Source: Bacteroidaceae bacterium
GTDB taxonomy: Bacteria > Bacteroidota > Bacteroidia > Bacteroidales > Barnesiellaceae_A
Assembly (NCBI GenBank): GCA_017561285.1
Contig: JAFZDG010000106.1
Coordinates: 1 to 10,591 of the forward strand
DNA: 10,591 nt
Direction of reading: 5' to 3'
Shown: one piece after another, positions 6,516-10,591 of the stretch
How positions within the stretch are numbered: position 1 is the first letter of the stretch
Layout of the letters: every line of letters begins with the position of its first letter
Notes under the pieces: generated by a model
Database searches by the model: none
The model's input: the letters and a program-made list of their open reading frames with translations, nothing else
Told to the model about the DNA's origin: nothing
Program-made: the position numbers and the translations under genes

Positions 6516-7078
6516 TGGGGGCCTCCTTTCTCAATCGTACGACTTTGTGAAATTACATAATAAATATATCCACCCAAAGCTCCTAATATAATGCAATATA
6601 CCGGAGAGAAGCCCAATAGGCTGATAGCTAATGTCACAGCAATGGGGATAATGATGGTGCGAAGGTTGATGTGGGCACTCTTGGCAGTGGTAATTACCGG
6701 AACAACAATGAGGGCAACAACAGCCGGACGAATGCCTTTGAAGATACTTTCAACGACAGGATTGTTGTATATGCGAGTAAAGAAGATGGCTATGAGCAGA
6801 ATCATAATGAACGAGGGTAGGATTGTACCCAATGCCGCAGCCAAACTGCCACGTACTCCTCGCAGTTTATTGCCCACCAGAACAGCTATGTTAACGGCCA
6901 AAATACCCGGTAATGATTGCGTAATAGTGAGTTGGTCGAGAAACTCTTCCCGGCTTATCCATTTGTGTTTATCAACAACTTCTCGTTCTATGATAGGTAT
7001 CATAGCCCATCCACCACCAAAGGTAAATGCGCCAATCTTCATAAATGTCATAAAAAGTTGTAGATATAAGTTGTTCAT
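6512..7078 (-). CDS. Chromate-transporter-family membrane protein, first of a pair (chr1)
   Basis: This 188-residue protein is the partner of chr2 and also holds a single CHR domain: FGGGWAMIP (20-28), TQSLPGILAVN (53-63), a glycine-rich turn near 69-77, PSF (88-90) and RPAVVALIV (117-125), with several hydrophobic membrane segments. In two-gene systems of this family the halves are thought to form a heteromer with opposite membrane orientation. It is the first gene of the chr1-chr2-folC operon, starting about 20 bases from the predicted transcription start. Its final residues, EKGG, are encoded by the bases that form the Shine-Dalgarno of chr2. Transport of chromate itself is unproven from sequence. 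Confidence 0.9.
   Translation of the reverse strand: MNNLYLQLFMTFMKIGAFTFGGGWAMIPIIEREVVDKHKWISREEFLDQLTITQSLPGILAVNIAVLVGNKLRGVRGSLAAALGTILPSFIMILLIAIFFTRIYNNPVVESIFKGIRPAVVALIVVPVITTAKSAHINLRTIIIPIAVTLAISLLGFSPVYCIILGALGGYIYYVISQSRTIEKGGPQ
6522..6529 (-). promoter_or_regulatory. Strong Shine-Dalgarno for chr2
   Basis: The minus strand reads AAAGGAGG (6529-6522), six bases before the ATG at 6515 and nine before the ATG at 6512. It lies within the last codons of chr1. Neighbouring starts such as folC (5964) have nothing similar. Bacteroidota rarely rely on this signal, so it stands out, but it may reflect only the codons for Glu-Lys-Gly-Gly. Confidence 0.6.
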
Positions 7079-7102
7079 ACGTTCTTATCTTACATACAGT
7101 GC

Positions 7103-7111
7103 GCAAAGGTA
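7103..7111 (-). promoter_or_regulatory. Promoter -7 element of the chr1-chr2-folC operon
   Basis: Read on the minus strand this is TACCTTTGC, an exact TAnnTTTG match. Initiation near 7096-7098 would give a leader of about 20 bases before chr1. No TTTG is present at the usual -33 spacing. It is the inverted copy of the element at 7125-7133. Confidence 0.65.
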
Positions 7112-7124
7112 CGAAAATTTATAT

Positions 7125-7133
7125 TACCTTTGC
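7125..7133 (+). promoter_or_regulatory. Promoter -7 element of the DUF4924-prfC pair
   Basis: TACCTTTGC matches TAnnTTTG exactly. Initiation near 7138-7140 would leave about 21 bases before the ATG at 7161. No TTTG is found 19-21 bases upstream; that space is occupied by the opposing -7 element. Confidence 0.7.
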
Positions 7134-7160
7134 ATCCAAATTTTCGGATGATATAGTTTT

Positions 7161-7706
7161 ATGTTTACCGCAAGCGCCAAGAAAAAAGAAAATATAGCTG
7201 AGTATCTGCTCTATATGTGGCAGATAGAGGATATAATAAGAGCTTACGACCTTGATATGGAACGTATAAGTACCAATATCGTAGATGCTTATACCGACCT
7301 TTCGGCCGAGCAACGCACTATGCTCTATGAGTGGTATGAAAGTCTTATTGATATGATGCGTAGTGAAGGTGTTGCTCAACAAGGACACTTGCAGCTCAAT
7401 AAAAACGTAATTATAGACCTCACCGACCTGCATTTGCGATTGCTTAAGTCCACTCGTGAGCCTTTCTACACAGCCGCTTTTTATAAGGCATTGCCCTATA
7501 TCGTAGAGTTGCGAGCCAAGTCGCAAGGTGCGCAAGTAGGAGAGATTGAGACTTGTTTCAATGCCTTGTATGGTATTTTGATGCTGCGTTTGCAAAAACG
7601 TGAAGTAAGCGCCGATACCCTCAAAGCAATGAAAGATATAACTGCTTTTGTTACGGTCTTGGCCGAAAAATATCGTCTCGATAAAGCAGGAGAATTGGAA
7701 TTGTAA
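7161..7706 (+). CDS. DUF4924-family protein of unknown function
   Basis: The 181-residue protein is predicted to be almost entirely alpha-helical and cytoplasmic, with no signal peptide or membrane segment. The N-terminal KKKENIAEYLLYMWQIEDIIRAY (positions 7-29, of which IAEYLLYMWQIED is the recognisable core) and the block DLHLRLL near 89-95 recall the DUF4924 family, known to me mainly from Bacteroidales; this is recalled from memory of the family. No catalytic motif is evident. It starts at 7161 directly after its own promoter and ends 29 bases before prfC, with no terminator between, so the two are probably cotranscribed. A link to translation is suggested only by this arrangement. Confidence 0.8.
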   Translation: MFTASAKKKENIAEYLLYMWQIEDIIRAYDLDMERISTNIVDAYTDLSAEQRTMLYEWYESLIDMMRSEGVAQQGHLQLNKNVIIDLTDLHLRLLKSTREPFYTAAFYKALPYIVELRAKSQGAQVGEIETCFNALYGILMLRLQKREVSADTLKAMKDITAFVTVLAEKYRLDKAGELEL

Positions 7707-7735
7707 TAATACATTAATACGACACATATATATTT

Positions 7736-9316
7736 ATGAGTACACTTACCGAAGAAATTTCTAAAAGACGTACATTTGCCATTATCAGTCACCCCGATGC
7801 CGGTAAAACAACACTTACCGAGAAGTTGTTGTTGTTTGGTGGTGCCATACACATTGCCGGTGCAGTAAAGTCGAATAAAATAAAGAAAACGGCTACCAGC
7901 GACTGGATGGAGATAGAAAAGCAACGTGGTATATCGGTTGCAACATCGGTTATGGGTTTTAACTATGGCGATTACAAGATAAACATTCTCGATACCCCCG
8001 GTCACCAAGACTTTGCCGAAGATACTTATCGTACACTCACTGCCGTAGATAGCGTTATTATTGTTGTCGATGTGGCAAAGGGTGTGGAGCAACAAACTCG
8101 TAAGTTGATGGAGGTGTGTCGTATGCGCAATACTCCGGTTATAGTATTTGTCAATAAGCTCGACCGCGAGGGACGTGACGCATTTGATATTCTTGACGAG
8201 TTGGAGAGCGAGTTGAAAATATCGGTAAGACCATTATCGTGGCCTATCGGTATTGGTGAGACTTTTAAGGGTGTATATAATATGTATGAGCAAAATCTCA
8301 ACCTTTTTACACCCAATAAGCAAGTCGTTACAGAACGTATCGAGTTGAGCGATGTCAATAGTAGTGAATTGGAAAGCTATATAGGAGCTCGTGAGGCCGA
8401 TAAGTTGCGTGCCGACTTGGAGTTGCTCGATGGAGTATATCCCGAGTTTGAGGTCGAAGATTATTTGTCGGGACAGATAGCTCCGGTATTTTTTGGCTCG
8501 GCACTCAATATGTTTGGTGTAAAGGAGTTGCTCGATTGCTTTGTTAAGATAGCACCAACACCCAAGTCAATACAAGCCATCGAACGTGAGGTGAAACCTG
8601 CCGAGGAGAAGTTTACCGGTTTTGTGTTTAAGATTCATGCCAATATGGATCCCAACCACCGCAGTTGCATAGCCTTTGTGAAGATATGTTCGGGCAAGTT
8701 TGAGCGTAATGCCAACTATAAGCACGTGCGTAGTGGTAAGATGATGCGTTTCAGTAGTCCTACGGCATTTATGGCTCAAAAGAAATCGGTCGTTGATGAA
8801 GCATTTCCCGGCGATATTATTGGTTTGCCCGATACAGGTAGCTTTAAGATTGGTGACACTCTGACCGAAGGAGAAGAGTTGCACTTCAAAGGATTGCCCT
8901 CATTCTCGCCCGAGATGTTTAAGTATATCGAGAACAACGATCCTATGAAAGCCAAACAATTGCAAAAGGGTATCGACCAACTTATGGATGAGGGTGTAGC
9001 TCAGTTGTTTACCAACCAATTTAATGGCCGTAAGATTATAGGTACTGTAGGTCAGTTGCAGTTTGAGGTTATCGAATATCGTCTTTTGCATGAGTATGGA
9101 GCGCAATGTCGTTGGGAACCCATAAGTATGTATAAAGCCTGTTGGATAGAGAGCGATGATGCTGAGGCTCTTGACAACTTCAAGCGTCGTAAAGCACAAT
9201 ATATGTGTGTAGATAAAGAGGGCCGCGATGTATTTATGGCAGATAGTGGTTATGTATTGCAAATGGCACAAAGCGACTTCCCCAAGATTCGTTTTCACTT
9301 TACCAGCGAATTTTAA
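7736..9316 (+). CDS. prfC: Peptide chain release factor 3 (RF3)
   Basis: This 526-residue translational GTPase has the usual RF3 length. RF3 releases RF1 or RF2 from the ribosome after peptide release and is used in the cytoplasm. GTPase motifs are all present: G1 SHPDAGKTT (18-26), G2 region QRGIS (63-67), G3 DTPGH (86-90), G4 NKLD (140-143) and G5 GSAL (254-257). Domain 2 follows (about 290-385) and the RF3-specific C-terminal domain (about 390-526), with GTVGQLQFEV (436-445) typical of RF3. It differs from EF-G in lacking the later domains of that factor. ATG 7736 gives MSTLTEEISKRRTFAIISHP, the standard start. It is downstream of the DUF4924 gene and ends at a shared bidirectional terminator. 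Confidence 0.97.
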   Translation: MSTLTEEISKRRTFAIISHPDAGKTTLTEKLLLFGGAIHIAGAVKSNKIKKTATSDWMEIEKQRGISVATSVMGFNYGDYKINILDTPGHQDFAEDTYRTLTAVDSVIIVVDVAKGVEQQTRKLMEVCRMRNTPVIVFVNKLDREGRDAFDILDELESELKISVRPLSWPIGIGETFKGVYNMYEQNLNLFTPNKQVVTERIELSDVNSSELESYIGAREADKLRADLELLDGVYPEFEVEDYLSGQIAPVFFGSALNMFGVKELLDCFVKIAPTPKSIQAIEREVKPAEEKFTGFVFKIHANMDPNHRSCIAFVKICSGKFERNANYKHVRSGKMMRFSSPTAFMAQKKSVVDEAFPGDIIGLPDTGSFKIGDTLTEGEELHFKGLPSFSPEMFKYIENNDPMKAKQLQKGIDQLMDEGVAQLFTNQFNGRKIIGTVGQLQFEVIEYRLLHEYGAQCRWEPISMYKACWIESDDAEALDNFKRRKAQYMCVDKEGRDVFMADSGYVLQMAQSDFPKIRFHFTSEF

Positions 9317-9341
9317 TCGCTCATCCGATACCGGTAAAAAT

Positions 9342-9378
9342 AAGGTGCTGATCACACACACGCGTGGTCAGCACCTTT
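9342..9378. terminator. Bidirectional terminator between prfC and the S9A peptidase gene
   Basis: Bases 9342-9355 pair with 9364-9377 as a 14-base stem with one T/G wobble (9352/9367, a wobble in plus-strand RNA) and an 8-base loop. T-rich stretches exist on both sides: TTTCTTAT going right, and TTATTTTTA going left on the minus strand. It can therefore end both convergent transcripts. Confidence 0.85.
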
Positions 9379-9398
9379 CTTATAAAGATATATTCATA

Positions 9399-10591
9399 TC
9401 AGAATTGAGGATTCATACCCAAGTTGTACATCATAAATGAATATACATTGGCTTTTTCCTCAACGATTTTATGACGAGGACGACCTGCACCGTGACCAGC
9501 CTTAGAGTCGATAAGAATAAGAGTGGGATTAACACCGCTATTGCAGTGTTGCAATTGAGCTGCAAACTTAAACGAGTGAGCCGGAACAACGCGGTCGTCG
9601 TGGTCGGCTGTCGTTACAATTGTTGCGGGGTAGGTAACACCCTCTTTGAGAGTGTGCAAAGGAGAGTAACCCAACAAATAGCGGAACATCTCTTCACTAT
9701 CATCGGCTGTACCATAGTCGCCGGCCCAACCCCAACCAATTGTAAACTTGTGATAGCGTAGCATATCAAGTACACCTACTTGAGGAATCGCTACGGCAAA
9801 CAAGTCGGGACGTTGAGTCATACAAGCACCTACCAACAAACCACCATTTGACGCACCGTTGATAGCCAATTTTGCAGGTGATGTATAACCTTGTGCTATA
9901 AGGTATTCGGCTGCGCCAATAAAGTCGTCAAACACATTTTGTTTTTGCATCTTAGTACCGGCAACGTGCCACTCTTCGCCATACTCGTTACCACCGCGAA
10001 GGTTTACATCGACATAGATGCCACCTTGCTCCAAGAAAGGAATCATTGTGTCAATAAAACGAGCAGGAAGCGAGTTAGAGAAACCACCATAGCCATAGAG
10101 TAGAGTGGGGTTGAGTCCATTCATCTCTATACCTTTGCGGTGTGTAATAGTCATAGGAACACGTGTGCCATCTTTGCTGGCAAAGAATACTTGATAGCTC
10201 TCGTATTCGTCGCTATTGAAGTCAATCTCGGGAGCATAATATTTTTCCGAAACATTATTTTCTACATCGAGACTATATACGGTGCGAGGCATAATAAACG
10301 ATGTATAAGTATAGAATGCCTCTTTGCTTTCTTTATCGCCGCTGATGCCTTGTAATGAACCTTGTCCGGGCAAAGCAACTTCATAGAGTTTTGTACCTGT
10401 CATATCATAGCAGTATAGGTGGCTCATCACATCAATATCGTAGGCAGCCAATATTTTGCCGTTGGCCAACACTACATTGCTCAACACATGAGGTTGCTCA
10501 GCAATAATTTCTTTCCAATTGCTGCGTTGAGGATTGCGAGGATCTACCGAAATAAGACGATAGCGAGGAGCATTGTCGTTGGTGAATACCA
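9399..10591 (-). CDS. S9A prolyl oligopeptidase (partial, N-terminus outside window)
   Basis: A serine peptidase of the prolyl oligopeptidase family, which cuts short peptides after proline. The frame runs unbroken from the window edge (the GTG at 10487 is internal): 396 residues are visible, beginning VFTNDNAPRYRLISVD. S9A enzymes have about 700 residues, so roughly 300 N-terminal ones are missing. The visible part holds the end of the beta-propeller and the whole hydrolase domain. The triad is complete (numbering from the window edge): Ser247 in GASNGG, Asp331 in DHDDRVVP, His366 in KAGHGAG. Arg333 corresponds to the substrate-binding Arg of porcine enzyme. YGYGGF and NLRGGNEYGE upstream of the Ser are also typical. 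Whether it is exported cannot be judged without the N-terminus. It converges on prfC. Confidence 0.95.
   Translation of the reverse strand, partial: VFTNDNAPRYRLISVDPRNPQRSNWKEIIAEQPHVLSNVVLANGKILAAYDIDVMSHLYCYDMTGTKLYEVALPGQGSLQGISGDKESKEAFYTYTSFIMPRTVYSLDVENNVSEKYYAPEIDFNSDEYESYQVFFASKDGTRVPMTITHRKGIEMNGLNPTLLYGYGGFSNSLPARFIDTMIPFLEQGGIYVDVNLRGGNEYGEEWHVAGTKMQKQNVFDDFIGAAEYLIAQGYTSPAKLAINGASNGGLLVGACMTQRPDLFAVAIPQVGVLDMLRYHKFTIGWGWAGDYGTADDSEEMFRYLLGYSPLHTLKEGVTYPATIVTTADHDDRVVPAHSFKFAAQLQHCNSGVNPTLILIDSKAGHGAGRPRHKIVEEKANVYSFMMYNLGMNPQF

Noticed and set aside
7119..7727. Minus-strand open frame of 202 codons opposite the DUF4924 gene
   Set aside because: It spans the divergent promoter region and the opposite strand of a gene that fits a known family; no start signal supports it.
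10485..10487. GTG as the start of the prolyl oligopeptidase gene
   Set aside because: The frame stays open upstream to the window edge and encodes conserved propeller sequence (NAPRYRLISVD), so the GTG is an internal Val codon.
1..10591. CRISPR array, tRNA, rRNA, insertion sequence, prophage or attachment sites
   Set aside because: No regularly spaced direct repeats, no cloverleaf with CCA-type acceptor, no transposase or integrase motifs, and no matching terminal repeats were seen by eye.

Overview
The window looks like ordinary chromosomal DNA from a member of the Bacteroidota, most likely order Bacteroidales. The protein set fits: a DUF4924-type protein, short paired chromate-transporter-like proteins, an M23 peptidase next to a small MerR-like regulator, and an S9A prolyl oligopeptidase. 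So do the promoters, which match the Bacteroidota form TTTG-N19/20-TAnnTTTG, and most starts lack a Shine-Dalgarno sequence. I see no phage genes, insertion sequence, CRISPR array, tRNA or rRNA.

Layout. Positions 1-82 may be the 3' end of a plus-strand gene; the same stretch carries a textbook promoter followed by two hairpins and a T8 tract (up to 163), which could be a small RNA. Positions 164-498 hold hairpins and no convincing gene. alaS (alanyl-tRNA synthetase, minus, 499-3123) ends at a strong terminator at 430-473. A 211-base divergent intergenic region then leads into a plus-strand pair, an M23 envelope peptidase and a MerR-family regulator (3335-4658). These converge, with only 13 bases between, on a minus-strand operon whose transcription order is chr1, chr2, folC (7078 down to 4672). 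A second short divergent region at 7079-7160 starts the plus-strand pair DUF4924 gene and prfC (peptide chain release factor 3, 7161-9316). prfC converges on a truncated S9A prolyl oligopeptidase gene (minus, 9399 to the window end) across a shared bidirectional terminator.

The genes are mostly housekeeping: tRNA charging (alaS), release-factor recycling (prfC), folate polyglutamylation (folC), cell-wall remodelling (M23) and peptide degradation (S9A). There is no sign of a new multi-gene system. The most unusual signals are regulatory: the small-RNA-like unit at 39-163; two divergent intergenic regions in which the -7 elements face outward as inverted repeats, one of them a perfect 9-base match; and a strong Shine-Dalgarno sequence at the chr1/chr2 junction, unusual for this phylum.
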